From NCBI GenBank assembly GCA_910584835.1, contig CAJUEG010000056.1, positions 1-16,385 of the forward strand: 16,385 nt of DNA, given 5' to 3'. Of this stretch, positions 5,699 through 14,400 are shown piece after piece. The DNA is from an uncultured Oscillospiraceae bacterium (GTDB lineage Bacteria; Bacillota; Clostridia; Oscillospirales; Oscillospiraceae). Below the pieces are notes generated by a model that ran no database searches, was not told where the DNA came from, and saw nothing but the letters and a program-made list of their open reading frames with translations. Each line of letters opens with the position of its first letter. Within the stretch, counting starts at the first letter, position 1. Made by a program: the position numbers and the translations under genes.

Positions 5699-7123
5699 GT
5701 GAAAAGCAGCGAGAAGAGCATGGAAAAGATCGTCAACCTCTGCAAAGCCCGGGGCTTCATCTTCGCCGGGAGCGAGATCTACGGCGGCCTTGCCAACACC
5801 TGGGACTACGGCCCCCTGGGGGTGGAGCTGAAGAACAACGTGAAAAAGGCCTGGTGGAAGAAGTTCGTCCAGGAAAACCCCTACAACGTGGGGCTGGACG
5901 CCGCCATCCTCATGAACCCCCAGGTGTGGGTGGCCTCCGGCCATGTGGGCGGCTTCTCCGACCCGCTGATGGACTGCAAGGAGTGCCACGAGCGCTTCCG
6001 CGCCGACAAGGTGATCGAGGACTGGTGCCAGGACAACAATTTTGCGCTGGGGCACAGCGTGGACGCCATGAGCCAGAGCGAGATGAAGGCCTTCATCGAC
6101 GAGCACCAGATCGCCTGCCCCACCTGCGGCAAGTTCAACTGGACGGACATCCGCCAGTTCAACCTGATGTTCAAGACCTTCCAGGGGGTCACCGAGGACG
6201 CCAAGAACACCGTCTACCTGCGCCCCGAGACGGCCCAGGGCATCTTTACCAACTTTGCCAACGTCCAGCGCACCACCCGGCGCAAGCTGCCCTTCGGCAT
6301 CGGCCAGATCGGCAAGTCCTTCCGCAACGAGATCACCCCGGGCAACTTCATCTTCCGCACCCGGGAGTTCGAGCAGATGGAGCTGGAGTTTTTCTGCAAG
6401 CCGGGCACCGAACTGGAGTGGTTTGCCTACTGGAAGAACTTCTGCCATCAGTGGCTGCTGAACCTGGGCATCAAGGATGAGAACCTGCGCCTGCGGGACC
6501 ACGACCCGGAGGAGCTGTCCCACTACTCCAACGCCACCACCGACTTTGAGTTCGCCTTCCCCTTCACCGACTGGGGCGAGCTGTGGGGGGTGGCCAGCCG
6601 CACCGACTTCGACCTCACCGCCCACCAGAACACCTCCGGCAAGGACCTGACCTACTTCGACCAGGAGACGGGCGAGCACTATGTCCCCTACGTCATTGAG
6701 CCGTCTCTCGGCGTGGAGCGGATGCTGCTGGCCTTCCTGTGCAACGCCTACGACGAGGAGGTGGTGGACGAGGCCAAGAACGACGTGCGCACCGTGCTGC
6801 GCCTCCACCCCGCCCTGGCCCCCTTCAAGTGCGCGGTGCTGCCCCTGTCCAAGAAGCTGTCCGACAAGGCCCGGGAGGTCCAGGCCGAGCTTTCCAAGTA
6901 CTTCATGACGGACTTCGACGACGCCGGCTCCATCGGCAAGCGCTACCGCCGCCAGGACGAGATCGGCACCCCCTACTGCGTCACCGTGGACTTCGCCACC
7001 GTGGGGGACGGCGAGACGGAGGCGGACCACGCCGTCACCATCCGGGACCGGGACACCATGGACCAGGTCCGGGTGCCCATCAGCGGGCTGAAAAACTGGC
7101 TGGAGGAAAAGCTGGCCTATTAA
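5699..7123 (+). CDS. glyS: Glycyl-tRNA synthetase, single-chain class II type
   Basis: A 474-residue class II synthetase that charges tRNA-Gly in the cytoplasm. Visible are GSEIYGGLANTWDYGPLG (24-41), the pairs CKEC (93-96) and CPTC (140-143) likely to bind zinc, RPETAQGIF (175-183), motif 2 FRNEITPGNFIFRTREF (208-224) and motif 3 EPSLGVERMLLAF (334-346). The C-terminal part is the anticodon-binding domain. This is the homodimeric type, not the separate alpha/beta chains, and the length is normal. I chose the GTG start at 5699 because AAGGAG (5684-5689) is well placed; an ATG at 5720 has a weaker site. The frame stays open upstream through the T-box, but that part is untranslated leader. Expression should follow uncharged tRNA-Gly via the T-box. 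Confidence 0.96.
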   Translation: MKSSEKSMEKIVNLCKARGFIFAGSEIYGGLANTWDYGPLGVELKNNVKKAWWKKFVQENPYNVGLDAAILMNPQVWVASGHVGGFSDPLMDCKECHERFRADKVIEDWCQDNNFALGHSVDAMSQSEMKAFIDEHQIACPTCGKFNWTDIRQFNLMFKTFQGVTEDAKNTVYLRPETAQGIFTNFANVQRTTRRKLPFGIGQIGKSFRNEITPGNFIFRTREFEQMELEFFCKPGTELEWFAYWKNFCHQWLLNLGIKDENLRLRDHDPEELSHYSNATTDFEFAFPFTDWGELWGVASRTDFDLTAHQNTSGKDLTYFDQETGEHYVPYVIEPSLGVERMLLAFLCNAYDEEVVDEAKNDVRTVLRLHPALAPFKCAVLPLSKKLSDKAREVQAELSKYFMTDFDDAGSIGKRYRRQDEIGTPYCVTVDFATVGDGETEADHAVTIRDRDTMDQVRVPISGLKNWLEEKLAY

Positions 7124-7172
7124 CTTTTCGTAAAATTGCGCGTTTGCCCGTGCACAGCGGGGCGAATTGTGG

Positions 7173-7178
7173 TAGAAT
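7173..7178 (+). promoter_or_regulatory. Candidate extended -10 box for the LtaS-like gene
   Basis: TAGAAT at 7173-7178 is preceded by TGG, giving an extended -10; the -35 region is weak. It lies in the 118-bp gap between glyS and the LtaS-like gene, whose ribosome binding site is GGAGG at 7230-7234. Confidence 0.4.
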
Positions 7179-7220
7179 ACCGGCGGCGGGCATCCGGAAC
7201 GGGCTGCCTGCCGCCGGTAT
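7177..7220 (+). terminator. Large hairpin between glyS and the LtaS-like gene
   Basis: ATACCGGCGGCGGGC (7177-7191) pairs with GCCTGCCGCCGGTAT (7206-7220), 14 of 15 plus one G-U, around a 14-nt loop. It is followed by ATCTTTCTT. It may terminate the glyS transcript. Because its left arm starts inside the candidate -10 box, it could also be the 5' leader structure of the next gene. Confidence 0.45.
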
Positions 7221-7241
7221 ATCTTTCTTGGAGGCGCGGCG

Positions 7242-9101
7242 ATGAAACGACTACTCTCCTGCTTTTTATTCCAGAAGCGCCCGGAGGACGGGCTCTCCGC
7301 CCCCCGGCGGGCGGCCTTCTGGATTTGGAACGGCCTTATGATGCTGGGCGCGGCGCTGGTCCTGGGGCTTTTGTGCCTGATGCTGGCCCCCGCCCAGTAC
7401 GGATGGGAGCTGTTTTACGACTATTTTGCCCACCCGGGGCTGGTGGCGCTGAACCTGGTCCCCCCGGTGGTGCTCATGGCCCTGCTCTACGGCCTCACAG
7501 GCCGGGCCTGGCTGGCCTATGTCCTCACCGCCCTGCCGGTGCTGGGGCTGGCCGCCGGAAACGCCTATAAGATGTTCTTCCGGGACGACCCGGTGATCGC
7601 CGCCGACCTGCTGCTGCTGGGGGAGGCGGGGAACATGGCGGGCAAGTACCAGCTGTTCCTGTTTGGGAAGCTGGCCGCCGCCCTGGGCTGCGCCGCGCTG
7701 AGCGCTGTGCTGCTGGCCCTGCTGGCCCGGGGGCGGCCCAGGGGGCGGTTCCGGGGGGTCATCGCCGGGGCGGCCCTGGCGTGCGCCGCCGCCCTGGCCC
7801 CGCTGTACGCCAGCGACCAGGTGTACCAGGACAACGCCAACGAGGAGCACATCAACAAATGGTCGGTCACCCAGCAGTATGTGTCCCGGGGCCTGCTCTA
7901 CCCCTTCCTGCACAGCGTGAAGGACGCCTTTCCCCGGCCCCCGGAGGGCTACGACCAGCGGGAGGCGGAGGAGTGGCTGGCCCAATTTGAGGACGGGGTC
8001 ATCCCCGAGGACAAAAAGGTAAACGTGGTGGCGGTGATGCTGGAGGCCTTCGCCGACTTCTCCCGGTTTGAGGAGATTCAGTTCTCCCAGGACGTCTACG
8101 CCGTCTACCACGCCCTGGAGGCGGAGAGCTATTCCGGCACCCTGCTCGCCAACATCTTCGCCGGCGGCACCGTCAACACCGAGCGGGCCTTCCTCACCGG
8201 CGTGGGGGACGGGAATTACGACTACCGGGGGGAGGCGCCCTCCTATGTGCGCTACCTCAAGAGCCAGGGCTACCGGGCCACCGGCAGCCACCCCAGCTAC
8301 AACTGGTTCTACAACCGGCAGAACGTGAACGCCTATCTGGGCTTCGACTCCTACCGGTTCACAGAGGACTACTTCGGGCCGGTGTACGGCGCCGACCCTG
8401 TCCTCAACGACGACGGGTTTCTGCCCGACCTCACCCGGGACGTTCTGGAGCAGATGGAACAGGACGCGCCGCTGTTTTCCTTCTCCGTCACCTACCAGGG
8501 CCACGGGCCCTACGGCGACCAGGTGTGCTGGTGGGGGGAGCCGGAGGACTTCTTCACCAATCCGGGGCTGGACGACGCGTCCCGGTACATCCTGTCCAAC
8601 TACCTGGGCTCGGTGATGGCCACCCAAAAGTACCTGGCGGAGATGGTGGACGCCTTCCGGGCGTCGGACGAGCCCATCGTGCTGGTGGTATTCGGCGACC
8701 ACAAGCCCTGGCTGGGCAACGGCAACAGCGTGTACCACGCCCTGGGCGTGAACCTGGACCAGGACACCCCGGAGGGCTTTTACAACTACTGGTCCACCCG
8801 GTATCTCATCTGGGCCAACGGCGCGGCCGAGGCCGCCCTGGGCCGGGACATCGCGGGGGAGGGGCCGGACATCTCCCCCTGCTTCCTGATGAACGTGCTG
8901 TTTGAGCGGCTGGGCTGGACCGGGGACGCCTACATGCAGGCGGCGGACCAGTGCCGGGCGGAGGTCCCGGTGGTCCACAGCCACGGCGCCCGCCTCACCG
9001 CCGCCGGGGAGCTGACCACCCAGCTTCCCCCGGAGCAGGCGGAGACGGCGCGCCGGTTCCTCTGCCTGAGCTACTACCGGGCCCACCAGCTGGAGCGCTG
9101 A
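7242..9101 (+). CDS. LtaS-like sulfatase-fold membrane phosphoglycerol transferase
   Basis: This 619-residue protein has five hydrophobic segments in the first 190 residues (about 24-48, 65-85, 89-108, 138-162, 168-190). An extracellular sulfatase-type domain follows. The four metal/catalytic positions of lipoteichoic acid synthase can be matched: Glu268 (VMLEAFAD), Thr310 (AGGTVNTE), and Asp486-His487 (FGDHKPW). HGPY at 421-424 resembles the substrate-site histidine. Members move phosphoglycerol from phosphatidylglycerol to a glycolipid or glycan. The sequence alone does not show whether the product is lipoteichoic acid or another decorated polymer. GGAGG lies eight bases before the ATG. larE starts 13 bp after the stop, so they are likely co-transcribed. 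Confidence 0.88.
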   Translation: MKRLLSCFLFQKRPEDGLSAPRRAAFWIWNGLMMLGAALVLGLLCLMLAPAQYGWELFYDYFAHPGLVALNLVPPVVLMALLYGLTGRAWLAYVLTALPVLGLAAGNAYKMFFRDDPVIAADLLLLGEAGNMAGKYQLFLFGKLAAALGCAALSAVLLALLARGRPRGRFRGVIAGAALACAAALAPLYASDQVYQDNANEEHINKWSVTQQYVSRGLLYPFLHSVKDAFPRPPEGYDQREAEEWLAQFEDGVIPEDKKVNVVAVMLEAFADFSRFEEIQFSQDVYAVYHALEAESYSGTLLANIFAGGTVNTERAFLTGVGDGNYDYRGEAPSYVRYLKSQGYRATGSHPSYNWFYNRQNVNAYLGFDSYRFTEDYFGPVYGADPVLNDDGFLPDLTRDVLEQMEQDAPLFSFSVTYQGHGPYGDQVCWWGEPEDFFTNPGLDDASRYILSNYLGSVMATQKYLAEMVDAFRASDEPIVLVVFGDHKPWLGNGNSVYHALGVNLDQDTPEGFYNYWSTRYLIWANGAAEAALGRDIAGEGPDISPCFLMNVLFERLGWTGDAYMQAADQCRAEVPVVHSHGARLTAAGELTTQLPPEQAETARRFLCLSYYRAHQLER

Positions 9102-9114
9102 GGGGAGGGGCGGC

Positions 9115-9873
9115 ATGACGCTGAAGGAATTTTTTGAGGCCCACCCCCAGGCGGCGGTGGCCTTCTCCGGCGGGGCGGACTCCGCCTGCCTGCTCTGGGC
9201 CGCCGCCCGGTACGCCCGGCGGGTGCGGGCCTACTGCGTCCGCTCCCCCTTCCAGCCCGCCTTTGAGTGGGAGGACGCCCGGCGGCTGGCCGGGGAGCTG
9301 GGGGTGGAGCTGCGGGCGGTGGAGCTGGACGTGCTGGCCCTGCCGGAGGTGGCGGCCAACCCCCCGGACCGCTGCTACCACTGCAAGCGGGCCATATTCT
9401 CCGCCATCTCCCAAGCCGCCCGGGAGGACGGCTTTTCCCTCCTGCTGGACGGCACCAACGCCTCGGACGACGCGGGGGACCGGCCAGGCATGCGGGCCCT
9501 GCGGGAGCTGTCCGTCCGCTCCCCCCTGCGGGAGTGCGGCCTGACCAAGGGGGAGGTCCGCCGCCTGTCAAAAGAGGCGGGGCTGTTCACCTGGGACAAG
9601 CCCGCCTATGCCTGCCTGGCCACCCGCATCCCCGCCGGGGAGGAGATTACGCTGGAAAAGCTGCAAAAAACCGAGTGGGCGGAGCAGCTGCTCTTTTCCC
9701 TGGGTTTTTCCGACTTCCGGGTGCGGCTGCTGGGGGGACGGGCGCTGATCCAGCTGCCGGAGGGACAGCTTCCCCTCCTGCTGGAGCGGCGCGGCCAGGT
9801 GCTGGAGGGGCTGAAGGGCCGGTACCCCGCGGTGCTGCTGGACCTGGAGCCCCGGGCCGGCGAACCGTCATGA
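9115..9873 (+). CDS. larE: LarE, sulfur transferase for the nickel-pincer cofactor
   Basis: A 252-residue PP-loop ATP pyrophosphatase-like protein. It shows SGGADS (18-23), RCYHCK (86-91), LDGTNASDD (111-119), GLTKGEVR (142-149) and KPAYACLATR (162-171). LarE adenylates P2CMN and donates sulfur to make the bis-thiocarboxylate that becomes the nickel pincer (NPN) cofactor of lactate racemase and related enzymes. Cys167 sits where the sacrificial cysteine of the Lactobacillus enzyme is (Cys176). GAGGGG precedes the ATG. The stop overlaps the spacer before larC, 14 bp upstream of the larC start, suggesting translational coupling. Confidence 0.93.
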   Translation: MTLKEFFEAHPQAAVAFSGGADSACLLWAAARYARRVRAYCVRSPFQPAFEWEDARRLAGELGVELRAVELDVLALPEVAANPPDRCYHCKRAIFSAISQAAREDGFSLLLDGTNASDDAGDRPGMRALRELSVRSPLRECGLTKGEVRRLSKEAGLFTWDKPAYACLATRIPAGEEITLEKLQKTEWAEQLLFSLGFSDFRVRLLGGRALIQLPEGQLPLLLERRGQVLEGLKGRYPAVLLDLEPRAGEPS

Positions 9874-9887
9874 AAGGAGCGCACGCC

Positions 9888-11237
9888 ATGAAAATACTGT
9901 ATCTGGACTGCGGCATGGGGGCGGCGGGGGACATGCTGTCCGCCGCCCTGCTGGAGCTGCTGCCCGACCCGGACGCCTTTGTGGCCCAGGTCAACGCCCT
10001 GGGCCTGCCCGGCGTCCATGTGGCCCGGGAGAGGGCCGTCAAGTGCGGCGTCACCGGCACCCGCCTGACGGTGACGGTCCGCGGCGAGGAGGAGCGCAGC
10101 CTTGACCACCACGGCCACGGTCAGGAACAAGGCCATCACAGCCATGATGACCATGAGCACCACCGCGACCACGAGCATGAGCGCCACGAGCACGGCCATC
10201 ATGCCCATGACCCCCACGGCCATGACCACGAGCATCATGGGCATGACCACCGCCACAGCGGCATGGACGGCATCGGGCACATTGTCCGGGACCACCTGGA
10301 CCTCCCCCCGCGGGTGAAGGACCAGATCATGGAGGTGTACTCCCTCATCGCCCGGGCGGAGAGCCAGGTCCACGGCGTGCCGGTGGACGAGGTCCACTTC
10401 CATGAGGTGGGGGCGATGGACGCGGTGGCCGACATTGCCATGGTGTGCATGCTCATGGACCGCCTCGCCCCGGACCAGGTGGTGTGCTCCCCCGTCCGGG
10501 TGGGAACAGGGCAGGTGCGCTGCGCCCACGGGGTGCTGCCGGTGCCCGCCCCCGCCGCCGCCCTGCTGCTCCAGGGCGTCCCCATCTACGGCGGGGACAT
10601 CCAGGGGGAGCTGTGCACCCCCACCGGCGCGGCGCTGCTCAAGCATTTTGTCACCCGGTTCGGCGATATGCCGGTGATGCGCCCCACCGCCGTGGGCTAC
10701 GGCTGCGGGCAGAAGGACTTCCCGGCGGCCAACTGCGTGCGGGCCATGCTGGGCGGGGCGGAGGACGGCGGGGACGAGATCGTGGAGCTGTCGTGCAACG
10801 TGGACGACATGACCGGCGAGGAGCTGGGCTTCGCCATGGAGCGGCTGTTCGCGGGCGGGGCGCTGGACGTGTACACCGTCCCCATCGGCATGAAAAAATC
10901 CCGCCCCGGCACGCTGGTGCGGGTGATGTGCGCCCCGGCGGACCGGGAGGCGCTGTGCGCCCTGCTCTTCCGCCACACCACCACCCTGGGCGTGCGGGAA
11001 TGCGCCCTGCGCCGCCACGTGCTCGCGCGGGAGTGCGCCGCGGTGGACACCCCCCTGGGCCCCGTGCGGCGCAAGCGGGCGGCGGGCTATGGGGTTTCGC
11101 GGCAGAAATACGAGTTTGAGGATTTGGCCGCCATCGCCCGGGCCCGGAACCTCAGCCTCCGGGAGGCGGCGGAGCTGCTGGAAGAGTCCGCCCCCGGCGG
11201 GGGCCGGGGGCCGGAAGAGGGGGCGGCGGGCCGCTGA
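9888..11237 (+). CDS. larC: LarC, nickel insertion enzyme of the nickel-pincer cofactor (single ORF)
   Basis: A 449-residue protein that starts MKILYLDCGMGAAGDM and continues with VDEVHFHEVGAMDAVADI and GELCTPTGAALL. A second domain has NVDDMTGEELGFAMERL, then MKKSRPGTLV and a C-terminal QKYEFEDLA region. LarC uses CTP to insert nickel into the thiolated precursor made by LarE. A histidine-rich stretch (residues 74-123, about 24 His mixed with Asp/Glu) fits nickel binding or storage. In Lactobacillus plantarum the two halves are joined by a ribosomal frameshift; here they are one continuous frame. The start at 9888 has AAAGGAG well placed. Another ATG at 9870 overlaps the larE stop and lacks that site. 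Confidence 0.94.
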   Translation: MKILYLDCGMGAAGDMLSAALLELLPDPDAFVAQVNALGLPGVHVARERAVKCGVTGTRLTVTVRGEEERSLDHHGHGQEQGHHSHDDHEHHRDHEHERHEHGHHAHDPHGHDHEHHGHDHRHSGMDGIGHIVRDHLDLPPRVKDQIMEVYSLIARAESQVHGVPVDEVHFHEVGAMDAVADIAMVCMLMDRLAPDQVVCSPVRVGTGQVRCAHGVLPVPAPAAALLLQGVPIYGGDIQGELCTPTGAALLKHFVTRFGDMPVMRPTAVGYGCGQKDFPAANCVRAMLGGAEDGGDEIVELSCNVDDMTGEELGFAMERLFAGGALDVYTVPIGMKKSRPGTLVRVMCAPADREALCALLFRHTTTLGVRECALRRHVLARECAAVDTPLGPVRRKRAAGYGVSRQKYEFEDLAAIARARNLSLREAAELLEESAPGGGRGPEEGAAGR

Positions 11238-11291
11238 CGGCGGCATGGCCCCTCGCCGCCGAAAGCGGGAACAGCCCGGCCCATCAGATAT

Positions 11292-11330
11292 GAAAAGCCG
11301 GCCCGGCGAAGACGCCCGGGCCGGCTTTTC
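11292..11330 (+). terminator. Perfect 15-bp terminator after larC
   Basis: GAAAAGCCGGCCCGG (11292-11306) and CCGGGCCGGCTTTTC (11316-11330) form a perfect stem with a 9-nt loop, including the A/T tract. It lies 54 bp after the larC stop and closes the LtaS-like/larE/larC unit. Confidence 0.85.
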
Positions 11331-11360
11331 GCATCTGTGCGGCATGCCGTTAATCCCATA

Positions 11361-11389
11361 TGGATTTTTCTCGGAGGATGTGGTACAAT
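11361..11389 (+). promoter_or_regulatory. Promoter of the Sel1-repeat gene
   Basis: TGGATT (11361-11366), a 17-bp spacer and an extended -10 TGGTACAAT (11381-11389) lie just after the larC terminator and 52 bp before the chosen start. Confidence 0.6.
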
Positions 11390-11441
11390 GCTCCAAAACG
11401 CACCCGCGGCGTGGGAAAAGACGGAAAGGAAGCGGATACAT

Positions 11442-14400
11442 ATGGCGGAAGAGCGCAACGACGGATTCCTGCCCGAGGGGCAGGACGCGGTGATGATATA
11501 CATCAACCCCGAGCTGATCCAGAGCATGGCGGATGTGTCGGCCAAAAAGGAGCAGAGCTTCCGGGAGCTGCTGGAGGCGGCGGAGGAGGGGGACCTGGAC
11601 GCCCAGTACCGGGTGGCCATGAATTACTGCAACGGCACCGGGGGGGCCCAGCGGGATGAAGACCTGGCCTTCCAGTGGTTCACCCGGGCGGCGGAGGGGG
11701 ACTACATCGCCGCCCAGTACGGCCTGGGCATGTGCTTCGGCCGGGGGATCGGCACGGAAAAGGACCCCGACCGGGCCGCCCGGCTCTTTGCCCAGGCGGC
11801 GGAGCAGGGCTACCCGCCCGCCCAGTGCGAGCTGGGGCTGTGCTACGAGCTGGGTTCCGGGGTGGAGATGGACAAGGAGCGGGCGGCGGAGCTCTACCGG
11901 GAGGCGGCGGAGCAGGACCACGCCCCCTCCCAGTGCAATCTGGGCTTCTTCTACTACCGCGGCATCGCCGTGGAGCAGGACTACGAGGAGGCGGTGAGCT
12001 GGTTTGCCAAGGCCGCCGGGCAGGAGTACCCCCGGGCCCAGCAGCTGCTGGGCGAGTGCTTTGAGGCCGGCCTGGGCGTGGAAAAGGACGAAAAAAAGGC
12101 GGTGGAGCTCTACCGTGCCGCCCATGAACAGGGCTTTGAGGCCGCCACCTGCGCCCTGGGCGTATGCTACGACCGGGGCATCGGCGTGGAGCGGGATATG
12201 GAGGAGGCGGCCCGGCTGTACCGCCGGTGCGCCGAGGAGGACTATCCCAAGGGCCAGTTCCTGCTGGGCCAGAGCTACGAGCTGGGCCAGGGGGTGGAGC
12301 GGGACCCGGCCCAGGCGGTGGAGTGGTACCGCCGGGCCAGGGAGAACGACTACCCCCCCGCCGTTTGCGCCCTGGGGCTGTGCTATGAGCTGGGCACCGG
12401 GGTGGAGGCCGACCCGGCCCGGGCGGTGGAGTTCTACCGGGAGGCGGCGGAGCGGGGCTATGTCCCCGCCCAGTGCAACCTGGGCTTCTGCTACTACCGG
12501 GGCATCGGGGTGGAGGTGGACGACAGGCAGGCCGTCCGCTGGTTTGAGCTGGCCGCCGAAGAGGGCTACCCCCGGGCCCTGGGGCTGCTGGGGGACTGCT
12601 ACGACTTCGGCTACGGCGTGGAGGAGGATCACCTGAAGGCCGTCCAGCTGTACCGGGCGGCCAGCGAGGCGGGCTATCCCCCCGCCGCCTGCTCCCTGGG
12701 GCTGTGCTATGAGCTGGGGTCCGGGGTGGAGCAGGACATGGCGCGGGCGGTGGAACTCTACCGCCAGGCCGCCGAGGAGGGGGACGCCCGGGCCCAGTGC
12801 AATCTGGGCTACTGCTACTACCGGGGCATCGGGGTGGAGGAGGACAACGGCCAGGCCGTCCTCTGGTTTGACCGCTCCGCCCGGCAGGGCCACGGCCGGG
12901 CGCTGTTTCTGCTGGGGCAGTGCTATGAGGGCGGCTTCGGCGTGGAGCAGGATATGGACCGGGCCGCCTCCCTCTACGCCGAGGCGGACGAGAAGGGCCA
13001 CCCCGCCGGGAGCTGCGCGCTGGGGCTGTGCTATGAGCTGGGCCGGGGGGTGGAGCAGGACAGGCGGCGGGCGACGGAGCTCTACCGCAAGGCCGCCGAA
13101 GCGGGGGACGCCCGGGCCCAGTGCAATCTGGGCTACTGCTATTACCAGGGCATCGGCGTGGGCCAGGACGACAAGCAGGCGGCGGAGTGGTTTGCCAAGG
13201 CCGCCGGGCAGGAGTACCCCCGGGCCCAGCAGCTGCTGGGGGAGTGCTACGACAACGGCTACGGCGTGGAAAAGGACGAGGCAAAGGCGGCGGAGCTTTA
13301 CCGGCTGTCCTACGAGGCGGGCTATCCCCCCGCGGCCTGTTCCCTGGGGCTGTGCTACGAGCTGGGCGCCGGGGTGGAGGCGGACCCGGCCCGGGCGGTG
13401 GAGCTCTACCGGGAGGCGGCGGAGCAGGGCTATGTCCAGGCCCAGTGCAATCTGGGCTTCTGCCACTACCGGGGCATCGGCACGCCGGAGGACAACGATG
13501 AGGCGGTGAAGTGGTTTGCCAAGGCCGCCGAGGCGGGCCAGGCCCGGGCCCAGCAGCTGCTGGGGGAGTGCTATGAGAACGGCTACGGCGTGGAGCGGGA
13601 CATGGAGAAGGCGGTGGAGCTCTACCGCAGATCCCACGAGCAGCGCTACCCCGCCGGCACCTGCTCGCTGGGGGTGTGCTACGAGTTCGGTAAGGGCGTG
13701 GAGCGGGACGCCAAACGGGCGGCGGAGCTCTACCGCCAGGCGGCGGAGCAGGGCAGCGCCTGGGCCCAGTGCAATCTGGGCTACTGCTACTACCAGGGCA
13801 TCGGCGTGGAGATGGACGACGCCGAGGCGGTGAAGTGGTTCACCCAGGCCGCCCGGCGGGGCAGCGCCCGGGCCAGCTTCCTGCTGGGCGAGTGCCATGA
13901 GTACGGCTACGGGGTGGAGGAGGACTTTGACGAGGCCTTCCGCCTCTACCGCACCGCCCATGAGGGGGGCTACACTGCCGCCACCTGTTCCATGGGACTG
14001 TGCTATGAGCTGGGCCGGGGCGTGGCGGAGGACAAGGCGGAGGCCGCCCGGCTCTACCGCCAGGCCGCCGAGGCGGGCAATGCCCGGGCCCAGTGCAATC
14101 TGGGCTTCTTCTACTACCACGGCATCGCCGTGGAGGAGGACGACGGCCAGGCGGCGGAGTGGTTTGCCAAATCCGCGGCCCAAGGCCATCATCGGGCGGA
14201 ATTCCTGCTGGGCGAGTGCTACGAGAACGGCTACGGCGTGGAGCAGAGCGACCGAAAGGCGGTGGAGCTCTACACCCTGGCCCACCAGGGCAAGCACGCC
14301 GACGGCACCTGTTCGCTGGGGGAGTGCTATGCCGCGGGCCGGGGCGTGGAGCGGGACGAGGCCCGGGCCGCCTCCCTGTACGCCGAGGCCGCCCGGCAGG

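Noticed and set aside
7266..9116. A 616-codon minus-strand frame opposite the LtaS-like gene, and a 460-codon one opposite glyS (5648-7030)
   Set aside because: Both are antisense to genes with clear catalytic motifs and show no domain of their own.
11337..11441. Earlier start of the Sel1 protein giving a hydrophobic, lipobox-like FLGGC sequence
   Set aside because: It lies partly before the apparent promoter, has no ribosome binding site, and the N-terminal stretch is too short and poorly placed for a signal peptide.
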